Source of the DNA: Heliocidaris tuberculata
Taxonomy: Eukaryota; Echinodermata; Echinoidea; Camarodonta; Echinometridae
NCBI GenBank assembly: GCA_025618425.1
Contig: CM046836.1
Coordinates: forward strand, 10,825,004-10,889,003
Direction: 5' to 3'
DNA: 64,000 nucleotides
The stretch's first letter is position 1. Each line of letters opens with the position of its first letter. The notes under the pieces were generated by a model. The model was not told the DNA's origin. It ran no database searches and saw nothing but the letters and a program-made list of their open reading frames with translations. Positions 53,101 to 62,622 of the stretch are shown here, piece by piece. The position numbers and the translations under genes are program-made.

Positions 53101-55472
53101 CTATTCCAAGAATTTTGAAGCGCAACAATAATAATTTGTTTTAAAACCTGTTAAGGCACATTCACATGTCACAGGAAACTGGGGCCATATTTTTTTTTTT
53201 TAATTTGAATAAATGACAACAACGGTCCAATGCATACATGTATTCACTTACATGTATCTCTGTGTTATAAGATACATGTACATAAATGTGAGGTGTATTA
53301 CAACAATTACGTCATAAAAAACTACTGCAGTTTACCGATGCATACATGTATACATGTATTTGAACAAGCCTTTAGTGTACGACGATGGCATTGTGTCAAT
53401 GGAAGGGTTATGTTTCTACTTTCTAAGTTCATATGCCGTGTTACTGTAATGTTTTCAATAAAATTTGATAGCATGTATTTAAAAACGTTTCCTCGCACTT
53501 CAGTTGCTATCTAGAGCTGCACATGATTTATTTAATACGACAGTGATATCATCATCATCATGGCCGCTTACATCCTGAAAATTGACCCCTCTCAATCATT
53601 TATGAATTTTCTAATAAGGGACCTGCACTTGTGCAATACTCCAGTGTACCAATGCCAGACTCTATGAGGAAATGATGTACGTTGGCTGGCTAAATTACCG
53701 CACAAACTCCCATCACACAAAATGAAAGTGACCACACCACAATAATGCAGATGACAAGACTGTGGCCAGGGAAATAGGGCTTGGGATGCAGAAAGAAGTA
53801 CAGCGAAAGGTCGTCTCCAGTGCATGACCGTGCAGAAAGCTGGTAAATTAGATTGGACTGCGATCGGCAAGCCAGCCTATGGGACCAAGGACATCAATAT
53901 TATGGGGCATAAACAATGTATCAGATTGGTGCCAGAAATTACCACTATCATTCCCCCTGCAAAATTGGCATCTTGCCGAAAAACGCCAATTTTGAACACC
54001 TTAATAGTGCTGGATGAGCAAGATCTATGCGCATGTGGAAAGTGGAATTGAATTGCAATTGATGACGGCTTCGCTCTTTTAGGTGATGACTTTTGAGCAA
54101 CTGATATTTTTTCTGACAGATAAAATAGACCTATCATCTGAAGAGCACTCACTTACGCAAGAACATGTGCCAATTTCCTGATACAAAAATTGAGCAATAA
54201 TAGCATAAATGAGATAATAGATCTATAAATGATAGCAGAGTGTTTGATACAATGAATCAAACACAAATGAACAATTGCAGATCGTCACATACATACATGT
54301 ATTTACAAAATTTCTCTGTCTGTCTTCATTGACAAAGTGGGTGTTTAAATTGGACTGACAGCTAACTTGGAAATCAATTTAATAATGCTTTTCTTTATAA
54401 ACTTTGATTCCCTTTTGGAAATTTTATATGCATGTAATCTTTTATATTTCACCACAGATTTGTTTTAGATTACAAATACCAGATCTAGATCACCACACTC
54501 CCATTTATTCTTTCTTCCATTCTTTTCCTTTTTCTGTATTGTAACACCTAGCATGTAGCATAACATACATCTATTACACAATATCCAATATCCTAAAAAC
54601 TGATAGAATGTTTGAAATTGCAACACAAGGTTGTATGCTTACCGTTCCTGATATCTTTCCATGTGATGCCTGTGATGGCTACTCCTGAACAAAAGGTCTG
54701 CAGTAAGAGACCCTGCTTGAGGCAGGTCTGAGAGTTCTGAGTCCTCCGGTAATGTTGGAAGGTACCCTGCCTGCGCATGGTGGCTGCTACTGGCGTTACT
54801 GGAGCATCCATCAGAGCTTTTGGGACTCACCCCACCATTGTTAACATATTGCACGTACACGTCCGACTTGAGGAACATGGGGTAGGACGTCTCCCGCATG
54901 TACTCCTCCACTTCCCTCTGGCTAGCATCAAAGAGTTTGCTGTCCACTTGGTTAGTCCTTATCGACTCAGCCACATGGTTCCGAGTGGCAGTTTGTAACC
55001 TGACAACCTGCTGTCCATCCTTCTTTATAAATCTCCTGTAAATGAGTTTTGCCAGGTCAGTCCTGACAGGATCATTGTCCGGCTTTTTCTTAAAACCTTG
55101 TGTGGCAAGCCAGAACAAGAGCGGGTTCTCTGCATTCTCCTGGATTAAATAGTGTTTAAATAATTGTATACCATCCTCGTCAGAAAGCAAGGCATGCAGA
55201 GATTCTGTCCATCTCGTATAAGGAGGCGTCACAGATGCCGAGCCTTCTGGTTCAAAACCGAGCGGGGCGCCATCTTCCAGCATTCCTCCTTTCGTGACAT
55301 CCTTCAGGTTGGAACGTCTTGGAGTTCCTGCAGACTGATCACTCTGCTTACCGCTCTTCACACTCGATGACACGCTTCCTCGGTCTTCCGTCTCCTCCCC
55401 GGGCACTGGAGGGCGCTCTGACAGCTGACTCCCCCCGCTATCGGCCAAGAACCTATATACTTCTAGACTCAT
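23273..55472 (-). CDS. AXIN: Axin, complete coding sequence (10 coding exons)
   Basis: Minus-strand exons 55472-54643, 47329-47180, 42311-42203, 39427-39296, 38171-37684, 37187-37053, 36655-36425, 35885-35739, 34680-34480 and 23405-23273 join to 2,556 nt, exactly 852 codons, with all phases agreeing and all GT/AG. The 851-residue product is close to vertebrate Axin1/Axin2 in length (about 840-860). Domain order: tankyrase-binding RPPVPGEE at 20-27, RGS/APC-binding domain at about 88-210, LSSD...SLTDSSV and a GSK3-binding helix ([19 protein letters not shown]) in 310-407, beta-catenin-binding [14 protein letters not shown] at about 438-451, and the DIX domain at about 768-847. Axin scaffolds APC, GSK3, CK1 and beta-catenin in the cytoplasmic destruction complex and polymerises through DIX with Dishevelled. 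Using the alternative acceptor at exon 8 gives 848 residues. Only one Axin is visible, as expected before the vertebrate Axin1/2 split. Confidence 0.96.
23989..24374. mobile_element. TTAA-type MITE, family C, copy 1
   Basis: Starts GTAACCCTTTCGAGACAAATG and ends GTCCTGAAAGGGGTAAC, an imperfect terminal inverted repeat. Aligns along its length with 38613-39023 (TTGATGCCAGGAATTT, AAATTGGCAACACATTGAGA and others shared). A GA microsatellite has expanded inside this copy. Confidence 0.85.
24380..25840. repeat. Purine-skewed 1.4-kb zone
   Basis: The + strand is strongly enriched in A and G (GAGAGAA, AGGAAAG, GGAGGAGG) without a single clean repeat unit. The Axin transcript is therefore pyrimidine-rich here. 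Serine/leucine/phenylalanine ORFs on the minus strand are artefacts of this composition. Confidence 0.7.
27095..27685 (+). mobile_element. ~590-bp foldback MITE, family A, best copy
   Basis: TTAA|AGGGCAATCCAACCTT at the left and AAGGTTGGATTTCCCT|TTAA at the right, so TTAA flanks and matching ends are both intact. The two arms are diverged inverted copies. Same family as 4380-4971 (opposite orientation) and the truncated 38225-38556. Confidence 0.9.
31837..31945. repeat. Three tandem 26-27-bp units ending in a 22-bp hairpin
   Basis: GGACATTTGCTGTATTTTG-type units repeat about three times, then the last unit is mirrored: TTGCTGTATTTTGCGGTGGACA, a short loop, and its near-perfect inverse. Confidence 0.8.
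34480..34680 (-). CDS. AXIN: Axin exon with first half of DIX domain
   Basis: Acceptor ...TTATCCTCCAG|GAA and donor TACAG|GTAAGA; 201 nt, residues 741-808. After a Ser-rich linker, [20 protein letters not shown] then [18 protein letters not shown] matches vertebrate VVAYYFCGEPIPYRT...VTLGQFKELLTKKGSYR, strands 1-2 and helix 1 of DIX, which mediates head-to-tail polymerisation. Confidence 0.95.
34750..35240. mobile_element. GGGCCC-ended foldback MITE in Axin intron (core 35041-35192)
   Basis: Within intron 9 the core runs from GGGCCCTCTTTCATATAAAA to TTTTATGAAACGGGGCCC, with inner ACTTGTTATC and GATAACAAGT pairing. About 150 bp, non-coding. The rest of the interval is unique intron sequence. 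Confidence 0.75.
35284..35706. mobile_element. ~420-bp MITE, family D, next to an Axin donor site
   Basis: Left end GGCCACAGCACACCTTATGA then TCGGTCTGCGATCCGATTT; right end AAATCGGATCGCAGACCGAT then CGCAAGGTGTGTGGTGGCCTTAA. About 40-bp terminal inverted repeats, TTAA at the right flank. Ends 33 bp from the Axin exon at 35739, on the donor side. Confidence 0.88.
35739..35885 (-). CDS. AXIN: Axin exon, Ser/Pro/Met linker with tandem acceptors
   Basis: Donor GGAGG|GTAAGT. Two in-frame acceptors 9 nt apart: CTTCTCCAG|TAAAACCAG|TGATCC. The first (exon from 35885) follows the better pyrimidine tract and adds SKT; the second (from 35876) omits three residues. Residues 692-741: a low-complexity linker ([20 protein letters not shown]...). 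Poorly conserved, so function is not inferable beyond linker. Confidence 0.85.
36425..36655 (-). CDS. AXIN: Axin exon with FVQDPNMP...LEEARRRI
   Basis: Acceptor ...TTGCATGTTTAG|GAC and donor TCAG|GTGAGT; 231 nt, residues 615-692. [20 protein letters not shown] then EARRRI equals vertebrate [26 protein letters not shown], a conserved pre-DIX block. Confidence 0.93.
37053..37187 (-). CDS. AXIN: Axin exon, [12 protein letters not shown] segment
   Basis: Acceptor ...ATTATCCTTTCAG|TTC and donor ACTCA|GTAAGT; 135 nt, residues 570-615. [20 protein letters not shown] matches vertebrate NQKIMQWIIEGEKEISRHR in position and pattern. Then a His/Arg/Met-rich linker. Confidence 0.9.
37684..38171 (-). CDS. 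AXIN: Axin exon encoding the beta-catenin-binding segment
   Basis: Acceptor ...TGATATCATCACAG? reads ...ATCATCACAG|GAG, donor AGAA|GTAAGT; 488 nt, residues 408-570. [16 protein letters not shown] matches vertebrate ENPESILDEHVQRVL, the beta-catenin-binding helix. [10 protein letters not shown] (GSK3/CK1-type S/P sites), a His-rich run (QHHSRHH) and a basic KKSRSKKSD patch follow. It ends [18 protein letters not shown]. ORFs on the other frames here are shadows. Confidence 0.93.
38225..38556. mobile_element. Truncated family A foldback MITE
   Basis: Aligns with the inner part of 27095-27685 (GGAATTTCAAATTGGCC, CACAAAATGACTAAAATGTTG, CAAATTAATGATAT...), but both outer ends are missing. Its edge lies about 53 bp upstream of the Axin acceptor for the exon at 38171. 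Confidence 0.85.
38613..39023. mobile_element. TTAA-type MITE, family C, copy 2
   Basis: TTAA|CCCTTTTGAGACAAC at the left and GTCCTGAAAGGG|TTAA at the right: an intact TTAA duplication with inverted CCCTTT ends, as in piggyBac-type transposition. About 410 bp, non-coding; relative of 23989-24374. Confidence 0.88.
39296..39427 (-). CDS. AXIN: Axin exon encoding the GSK3-binding helix
   Basis: Acceptor ...TTCATAATACAG|CGT and donor GAG|GTAACC; 132 nt, phase 0/0, residues 364-407. Contains [20 protein letters not shown] followed by [13 protein letters not shown], the counterpart of the vertebrate helix VEPQKFAEELIHRLEAVQ that docks on GSK3-beta. Confidence 0.93.
39428..42202 (-). other. AXIN: Axin intron, 2.8 kb
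   Basis: Mostly unique. Holds CT-rich sequence with poly-C at 41185-41200 and, near 41390-41720, a repeat-free stretch with an octamer ATGCAAAT at 41429-41436. No MITE recognised. The ORF at 40247-40495 has no domain. Confidence 0.6.
42203..42311 (-). CDS. AXIN: Axin exon, basic linker
   Basis: Acceptor inside a GA/CT run (...CTCTCTCAG|GGA) and donor CCC|GTAAGT; 109 nt, residues 327-363. Completes Val, then [20 protein letters not shown] and [11 protein letters not shown], matching vertebrate DGIPPYR...VNGRVPLPHIP. Strongly basic. Confidence 0.9.
42312..47179 (-). other. AXIN: Axin intron, 4.9 kb
   Basis: Contains the GATCAA repeat element (42766-43220), a CA microsatellite (43366-43400), poly-G (44309-44322) and TC/C tracts near 46250. 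The rest is unique. ORFs such as 43543-43890 and 45656-45892 carry no recognisable domain. Confidence 0.6.
42766..43220. repeat. GATCAA hexamer element, two related units
   Basis: Dense (GATCAA)n and CCGAGATC runs arranged as two units. Each closes with GATGCCGATCTC(A/G)AGACTGG, TCTCGAGATCAAGAT and GGTACCCAACACTGA. The start CCAGTGTTTGGTCC mirrors the CCCAACACTGA end, so the whole resembles an inverted-end element filled with hexamers. IKIKIK-type ORFs come from the repeat. Confidence 0.75.
47180..47329 (-). CDS. AXIN: Axin exon with pre-GSK3 serine-rich segment
   Basis: Acceptor ...TTTCATTGCAG|GTT and donor AGTGT|GTAAGT; 150 nt, residues 277-327. Encodes [15 protein letters not shown], then [20 protein letters not shown] and TDSSV, the serine-rich block that precedes the GSK3-binding domain in vertebrate Axin (NDSEQQSLSSD...SLTDSSV). 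Confidence 0.93.
47440..47824 (+). mobile_element. ~385-bp MITE, family B, copy 2
   Basis: TTAA|AGGGAAGGTTAAGTTCTG at the left; right end CCAGAATTTAACTTTATCTATAA. Aligns with 6201-6595 in the same orientation. Ends about 110 bp from the Axin acceptor at 47330. Confidence 0.8.
49304..49798. mobile_element. Near-perfect long inverted repeat (foldback element)
   Basis: TTAA|AGGGGGTACCCAATGCTG runs inward for about 200 bp to GTGGTTACC near 49507. After a spacer of about 85 bp the same sequence returns inverted (from GGTAACCACTTTGACGTCAT near 49594) to CAGCATTGGGTACCCCCT|TTAA. The arms differ at only a few positions. The spacer is CpG-rich with GCGCGC motifs. Confidence 0.92.
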
Positions 55473-55546
55473 GTCTGCACATCGTAGGTCGTTATTCCTT
55501 CACGAATGTGCTGGCCATCCCACTCAATATGTGCTCATCAAAAGAT
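54643..55546 (-). CDS. AXIN: Axin exon with start codon, tankyrase site and RGS domain
   Basis: Acceptor ...CTCTTCCATCAG at 55548-55547, a 74-nt 5' UTR, then ATG at 55472; donor ...GGAACG|GTAAGC. Codes for residues 1-277 (last codon split 2+1). The ATG is the first in the open frame, and a stop lies in frame upstream in the UTR (TAA in GGAATAACG). RPPVPGEE (20-27) matches the Axin tankyrase-binding region. [19 protein letters not shown] to [10 protein letters not shown] (84-210) is the RGS fold that binds [16 protein letters not shown] follows, as in vertebrate Axin. Confidence 0.95.
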
Positions 55547-58295
55547 CTGATGGAAGAGAATAAATATTGAAAATGTATTAAGTATTACAGAATATAAGAA
55601 ATTTCAACAATATTTCTAATAATGTGAAAGTCTTGTAAACATACATGAATTTTGTAAAAGCTGTATGTCAGAAGAAGATGATTTTCAAGAAAATTCGAAT
55701 TTCAAAATTTTCCAAAACTTTTGTGTCAAAACTTTTTTGTTTTAAATCAGTCTTCTGTCTCCTAGGTATTTCTAAAGCAATAAAAAAAAAAATTTTAAAT
55801 AAAAGTTTGGTCACTAAAGGGGGAGGGGTGGGTAATTCTTACAATGGGGGACAAAAATTGCATGCAGAGTTGACCTTTTTCCTCCTCTCGATTTTCCCCT
55901 ATAAAAAAAAAAACAGTAGTAAACCTGCAATATCTTACAGATCCCAGAAAACCTTGTGGTAATGGTGGCACAAATTGAAAAATTGGCTCAGCGTTGGCAG
56001 GATTTTGCCACATGTGAACATGATCTGCTTCCAGAATCAAATCCTGGTGACAACCTGACTACTTGTCCTTGAAAAGCTCAAAATTGGTCCACACAGAAAG
56101 TGGAGAAAATCTTCTCCACACCTAAACACACTCACACTCACACACACTTGCTGAAGCCATATCTTTCCACATGCCAGGGCTGGATGTTGCCAATTTGAGC
56201 AAAAAATCTATGAGGAACAGGAGTTCCACAAAATGCATTCCAGCTCATGCCAAACAAAAAATAATAATTATCCAAACATGCATTGTACTTTTGTAGTAAT
56301 GAATGTCACAGAAGAGGAGGATCAGCATACATGCCACATTTCTTGACTGGAATTTCTGATTATAAAAGATGTGATCATTTTGTTCTTGGAGCTGACAACT
56401 ACAATTCTGTGATCCTTTGACAGCACATAAAGATGTTAAACCCCTGCAAGCTAACCTGAACAAAAACCCTACTTATGTGATTTGCCAGTCAGGGTGAAAG
56501 GTCAAGCTCTCAGCAAATGCTGGGAAAGGTCTCTCACTAGACACTAATATGTCCCCAATTTACCTGTAATTTGCAGCACAAAATTCTTGTGAAAAAATAC
56601 AGCAAGATTACAGAACTTTTTTCTTCCACATGAATGCACAATGCTGAAATTACTGTGATATTACTGTATTAATAAGGAATAATTTTAACATTTAATATCA
56701 CATTGCAATCTAAAGTACGATAAATGAAAACGAAATTCTCACTCTCCTCCAATACCGCCATACGATGATGTACGTTGAATACAAAATATCGAATCATTTC
56801 AATCACAACTTTAAAATTCACCTTTTCTAATAAATCCACTGAAATATTCAAATTTGACACATTTTTACACATTCTACCTGTCCTCTGTAGCCCTTTTTTC
56901 CTGCAAAATATTCACATTCCCTCTGCAGATTTCTTACGACTCAACAAACGTAAATTCCAGACGAAAGCTAGCTTCGTGAGTACCCTTGCGCTCACAAACG
57001 ATCGTTTCCAAACTGGATCGCATGCACATACATGTACGTATATAATGTAACTTGCGGTGGTTACTGTGAGAGTTCTTGCACAGCCAGCGTGTGCATTTGC
57101 TATGCACAGAACACAAGCATACATAATAAATGTAGACTCAAAAGCCAGCCATATGATTAGCATACATTAAAGAGGTCAATTCCTACGAGAAAGCACATCT
57201 CTTGCCTTCCCATCAAGTCACTAGCCACTGCAAACGATCGCCACATCCTGTGTCAGAAGAGATTCCCCCCTCTTTCATTTATCTTGGTGTATCATTTTCC
57301 ATGAAGTTCTTGCATTCTTAGTACAATACAAGGAGCTGACCTGCTCATTTTAATTCCAGATTCCATCCATTCAGTCATTTTTCCCTCAGTACCCTCACAA
57401 TAGCCATTCACTGGGTTGTGCAGTGCTATTGAGGCTCACTGGGCTTTTCTTTCTCTCTCACTCTCCCTCTTTCTTTCTTCTCTATGTGTTCTTAGACTTG
57501 CAGGCCAGTGCAGTTTATTGAATAGCCAGCTCTCTCCCTTTTGTTACATACAATCCCTGCCTTAGCTTCTGGCAGTGGCAACACTGCTCGATGTTTTGTC
57601 AGAGGTGGAAGTTGAAGCATAACATTCAGTGTGCATAAGAGCAGAAAGCTGGCATGACACACAATACGCTACTGACTGTACAAATGCTGCTTGAATTGTA
57701 GAGTGTTCAGTAGTCCAGTACACATTATGAATTTAGGAAAGCATATTTCCTTCCAGTAGTTATAATTGCAGAAACATCAGTAAGCATACATCTACATCTA
57801 CATGTATTCCATATGCTATTTTTGTAAACTTACTGTATACAAATATGAGAAGTGGTATCAAAATTAAGGAAAATGTTTGATTTTCTTCACCAACAAAAAA
57901 CATAGATGGGACCACACTACGGTATAGTGGTCATACTGACCACTACGCGGGACGAATGCAAAAATACTAGTCATTTTCTATCGCATGTACTTAAGGTATG
58001 GGGGGAAAAGTAAGATAAATGTTTAAAATACTTCCTTTCAAATTCAGCGCTTTAAAATCTCTTTCCTACCTTAAATGGCCGTTAGGAAAAACTTCTGATA
58101 TCTCCAGCAAAATCCAAAGTCAAAATCATGTCCAAAACCTAAGAAATCCCCGCCAATTTTTTTTGCGATCGCATGTTGTTTTCATGGTGCCGATGTTTTT
58201 AGACTAAATCGGCCAATAAAATGTCCACAACGAAACTCGGTATCGCGTGCACATCGATCTCTACGATCGCACACACGGAAAATCGGGACTTACGT

Positions 58296-58420
58296 GTGCG
58301 CGATAGGAACCGAACTTTTAACGACCGAATTTTTTAGCGGGAGATGTCAGCGCTCGCGGCGATCAGGAAATGTACATCATGACCTGCGATACCCCGTTTC
58401 GCCAGAAGTGACAGTAAATT
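58296..58420 (-). promoter_or_regulatory. CpG-rich candidate Axin 5' UTR exon / promoter
   Basis: A local CpG cluster (TCGCCGCGAGCGCTG, TATCGCGCACAC) followed on the minus strand by a strong donor, GCGCACAC|GTAAGT. It lies upstream of the start-codon exon, which needs a preceding exon because it has an acceptor at 55547. Two other candidates compete (60699 and 61390). No TATA box seen. Confidence 0.3.
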
Positions 58421-59129
58421 ACAGATTTCATTTTCGGAATTATCTTTTCCAACATCGGTGAGTTGAATTTATTGTATTTCATGAATATGTTGGTGTCGTT
58501 TCTTGTAAATTAAATGCCGATTATGAGTGAATGTTGGTGACTTTTGTGCAGTGGTGTTTTGAAAGTGTCGAGGTGGATGACTGCCTAGAGTCTACACACG
58601 AAGTATAGTAATGTCGCTATGAGTGGATGGGACTACACTAAATATGAATTTAATATTTTGTCAAATGTAACTTTTTTAAAACTAAAGATTTAAAAAAAAA
58701 CATGTGATTTTACACAGGTTTCAAAAGCATACGAATATGGTCAGAACAGAGAAGGTTAACATGAACAAGTAAAATACCATACAAAATAATCACATATCGA
58801 TTTACCCTTTCTGCTTTGAAATAAAGGTGGCAAAATTGTTAACAAAGCAACATAACATATGTATTTACAGTCAAATTGTTGTTCCAAAAACATGAATTTA
58901 AAACATACTTCATAACATTGCTGCAGGATATGTGAGCATACATACATTTAAGTCATCTTCACATCTTCAGTAGGCCTATACATGTACATGTAGGTAGTCA
59001 GTAAATTGAATAAAATACATTTTCATAAATCATGTATGACATTAAGTTTTACAAAGATTTTAAAGCTTCTTATATGGAAGGTCGCCTCTGAGAGCAAGAA
59101 TATTCTGAAATATATGAAGAATAAGAATA

Positions 59130-59515
59130 GTCAAGTTTACGACATACATGTACGTATAATTTGTTACCTTGTAGATGTACAATGTACATTGTATGTAAAG
59201 ATGCTGTAGGCCTTTTTGAGAAGTCACTGGAATACAGACCACATCATAGTACATGTACGTGGTTCAAATCCCTTCACACCAATCATGTCCTTTGGGCAAG
59301 ACATGAATCTGCATTTGCCACTCTCCATCCAGGTGGAGTAGATACTACTACTTACTACATAGTACCCCATAGAAAATTTTTGAACGCTTAACACCTTAAC
59401 AGTTGTCTTAGCTCAGCTAAAACCAACATAATAAAATTCAGCACGTTATATGTTATCCTCGGGGAAGCACTTAATAAATCAAAGTATTATCATCATTATT
59501 ACATAATATCTTGAA
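59130..59515 (+). mobile_element. tRNA-derived SINE
   Basis: A B-box GGTTCAAATCC (59261-59271) is followed by ATGTCCTTTGGGCAAGACATG, TTTGCCACTCTCCATCCAGG and, near the 3' end, TTATATGTTATCCTCGGGG...AATAAATCAAAGTATTATCATCATT. This B-box, CTTTGGGCAAG, CCACTCTCCA-CCAGG order is that of tRNA-derived SINEs widespread in marine deuterostomes. The A-box is not clear and no ORF is real. Confidence 0.7.
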
Positions 59516-60698
59516 TAGTAACTTTTTTCATACTTAATTCTTTTTCAAATACACTGCATTACTGTTGAACATGACTACCTGTAAAATGTGTCTTACATGA
59601 AATCTCACAGATCAAATACAAGTATGTTATGAACAATTTAAGAAATTGTTCAAAATAAATAAGGTGTTGTCAAATAGTAATAACAATACCTTAATCGCAC
59701 ATGCACAAAACAGTGGGAAATTCCCTTTGACATTTGTATTCCTGATTTCAATCCAAAATTTCTCTTTTGAGTTTATTACAAAATTATGAAAGTAATGTTA
59801 GAAACTTGGATACCACAATATCATTTGGTGTTTAGTGAGATTAGCCCAAAGGGCCAGTATTAATTAATGATATTAATGTCCAATAGCTCTGGGCTATACA
59901 TGTATTTAACAAAGCCCAGCACAAATGATGAATCACCTATATAATATAACTGGGTAATTTGTAAACAAACAGTAGAGAAAAAAATACAAATATTAAAGGA
60001 ATATTATACTGTCAAGAATGAATGGAAATGCACATTTCCAGTTTTAAATTTCACATAAGCTCCACTATCACTTTGAGAATATTTAAAGGAATTAAAGAAA
60101 AACAAGACCTTCACTTCAGATTTCAAAACCTTCTTCCTTTCAATAATTAGTGAATGAAATCAGCCTGATTATTGTCACGTGGAAGGGAGGTCGTTATTCC
60201 TCCTTTTTTCTTTTACCAGCGTAAACTACACAGATTACATACCATATTGATTTTCAAGTTGTCCGAATAGCAAAATTCTTGTCCTATCAAACTTTTTTTT
60301 CCTTCTCATATAAATACACTTCAACCTTCCAATATCTGTAAATTTTATGTGGAAGATGAAAGTTCATCAACTTCATGGTAGTACTAAAACACCTTTCTTA
60401 TGAAAGATATTTTCAGCTTATATTCTTGCATGCTCAAATGTCCAAAACAGAATTTAAAAAAAACACAGAATATTGACTCCTGTATCAGTGCACTGTGTTT
60501 AAGTAGGGACGCCAATACGCTGAGTGTGCGTCGCTACGCTTCGCTTTACGTGCTCGTCGTCGCCCTGACAAATTATTGGCAAATTGTTGGGGACTGCAAA
60601 ATCCTTTTTTAAAAACTATTCACTTAAGTAATCGATGAAACAAAGACAATGACACACTCAAAAACATACCTTTAATGACGATCTTTAACAGAACTTAC

Positions 60699-60830
60699 TC
60701 GTTTGAGTTACGGTGTTGCAGATTTCAGCGAATTCGAATCCAATAATTTTCGTAGCAGCTAACGGAAAACGCACACACATCGTCTATGCGTAACGAGCCA
60801 AAAATTCTAGAGGGCGCTGCAAATTTGATC
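60699..60830 (-). promoter_or_regulatory. Candidate Axin 5' UTR exon and CTCF-like site
   Basis: Minus strand: ...CCGTAACTCAAACGA|GTAAGT gives a consensus donor at 60698. Just upstream, TCTAGAGGGCGCTGC (60806-60820, + strand) fits the CTCF core consensus. Upstream sequence is CpG-containing. Competes with the other candidate first exons. Confidence 0.28.
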
Positions 60831-61389
60831 ACTAAAAATCTTCTAACTGGCAACAAGTAGGCTCAAAAAATAAGGTGTCTAGCTTCAGCCAACGAACTTT
60901 TGATAGTGAATAATGCATGAGATGTCAATGTACGATACCCCTATAGACTTGAAAATATAAAGAAAACAAAGGATATCTTTTTTATTTCAGACTTTTACTT
61001 TATTGACATGCAGGTATTTATAGAACATGATTTTTAAGTCAACCGTACTTTGATTTAAGCTCCATAGCTGTAGCCATCTCAAAAATAGAGGGAAAACTGT
61101 GAGTAATGACGTCATTTTGTTGCTCCGACCGGGTCTGTAACTCATGAATAAAGATCAGTATCTAGACTATTATCGGTAAATATCGCTAAAATATCGGTAT
61201 GGAAATATGAATATTGATGAGTTTCGTACACAAATACGTAGGGCCGTCACGTAGCTAGTCTCAAACGAAGACCCCATTTCTCATATCACTGAACACAGCG
61301 TCAAGCTCGTCCATAGAGTGAAATACTAACCCAATGAGTATGAAAAGTGTGTCAAAAGGATATTTAGTAAATATGACTGAATAATAGTC

Positions 61390-61640
61390 TACTCTTACCG
61401 TCAAAGTGCTGAGAAGAGGGGAAAAAACGTGTCATGGCATGCATGTGTGGTATCATGCTGGAAGCTTGTGTGTGACTGTAGTCGTGTGTGACTGTACAAG
61501 AGTCGTCGTGTATTTTTTGTCGCGCGTGCCGACGCCGAAGCGTAGCCCATTTTGAGAGAGAGAGGGAGAGAGAGAGAGATATGTAAACACCCAGAGGTCA
61601 ATACATTTCGAGAGGTGGAGGACAAATAAATTAGGGATAA
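61390..61640 (-). promoter_or_regulatory. Third candidate first exon, CpG-rich
   Basis: Minus strand ends CACTTTGACG|GTAAGA. It is preceded by a CT microsatellite (61553-61580 on the + strand is GA) and GGCGTCGGCACGCGCGAC. An AG also lies just before it (CTCTTCTCAG), so it could be an internal UTR exon of 10 nt or part of a first exon. Speculative. Confidence 0.22.
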
Positions 61641-61989
61641 GACCGGGGGACAGAGCCTTCATTGTTTCGAACTCAAGCATGCAACATTCCTTTGCATCAC
61701 TTTACAGTTATGAGCTGCAAAATGCAAGGGACTTTCGCATGAGTATACCTGTATAACAAAGACGTATATCATTAGCTACAGGGTATGCCCCTAGCCCCTC
61801 TTTTAAATTTAGAGAAAGATAGGGGGAAATAAAGAGAGAATGGGGAATAATTCTCTTAAATAATATATTTTATGTAATATATATTTTGGGGGACAAACCT
61901 TTGATAGACCCTTGGTCTTTTGTTTGTCCCTCCATATTTAGATATATTCTGTTTATTTGTAGGTACTATTTTTATTGTATGATGTACAT

Positions 61990-62290
61990 GTACCCATCTC
62001 TATTGTTGAATTTTCATGTTTTTATTGTCGTTAATTTCTTGATATTTTCAATTGTAATGTATTTTATCATTGTAAATTTTATCAAATGTGGAATAAATTA
62101 AATTGAATTGAATTGATTGATAATGATGAAGATATGATTGACTAATATAATAACGTAAAGTATTCCTGTTTTTAAATGTATTGTATAAAATGAAGATTGT
62201 TGTTGAAGTGTGATTTTTTTGAAAAAATAATATTTGATTGCAAATTGTCCCGCAATTCAGCAAAATGATAATAAAATGAACTGAACTGAA
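61990..62290 (+). mobile_element. Two retroposon 3' tails
   Basis: One ends GGAATAAATTAAATTGAATTGAATTGATTG (near 62090-62122) and the second ends AATAAAATGAACTGAACTGAA (near 62268-62290). Short tandem AATTG or AACTG tails after an AT-rich 3' UTR are typical of LINE insertions. No coding part remains. Confidence 0.45.
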
Positions 62291-62622
62291 AATGAAAGAG
62301 AAGTAGGACCCTCTCCCACACCAGGCCACACCATTGACGATATGAAATCTTTCTTCAGCCACTTTGTAAGACTGCTGCCCCACCGCCCCTCCCCTCCCCC
62401 CACACCTCCCACCCCGACAACATCCCTCAAGCATTGCTGCACCATCCACCTCTTGTGATGATTACGTAATAATGAACACATCGCAGGAGTTTTTAAAAAA
62501 ATGGTTTGTTCACTTGCCCTTTTTTTTACTTTCCTCTTATATTTTTTTCCTTCTTTCATTTTCCTTTATTTTAATCACATATTATTAGTTATATTATTTT
62601 GTCACTTATTTATTTGTGGAGA

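Larger units (their letters stand above)
47330..54642 (-). other. AXIN: Axin intron after the RGS exon, 7.3 kb
   Basis: Contains MITE B copy 2, the near-perfect hairpin at 49304-49798 and many TACATGTA words, especially 48.5-50.3 kb. No further coding exon is needed or seen: the flanking exons join in phase. Confidence 0.65.

Noticed and set aside
57920..57950. Short palindrome around TAGTGGTCATACTGACCACTA
   Set aside because: Isolated 10-bp arms; no flanking element ends could be found, so not called as a feature.
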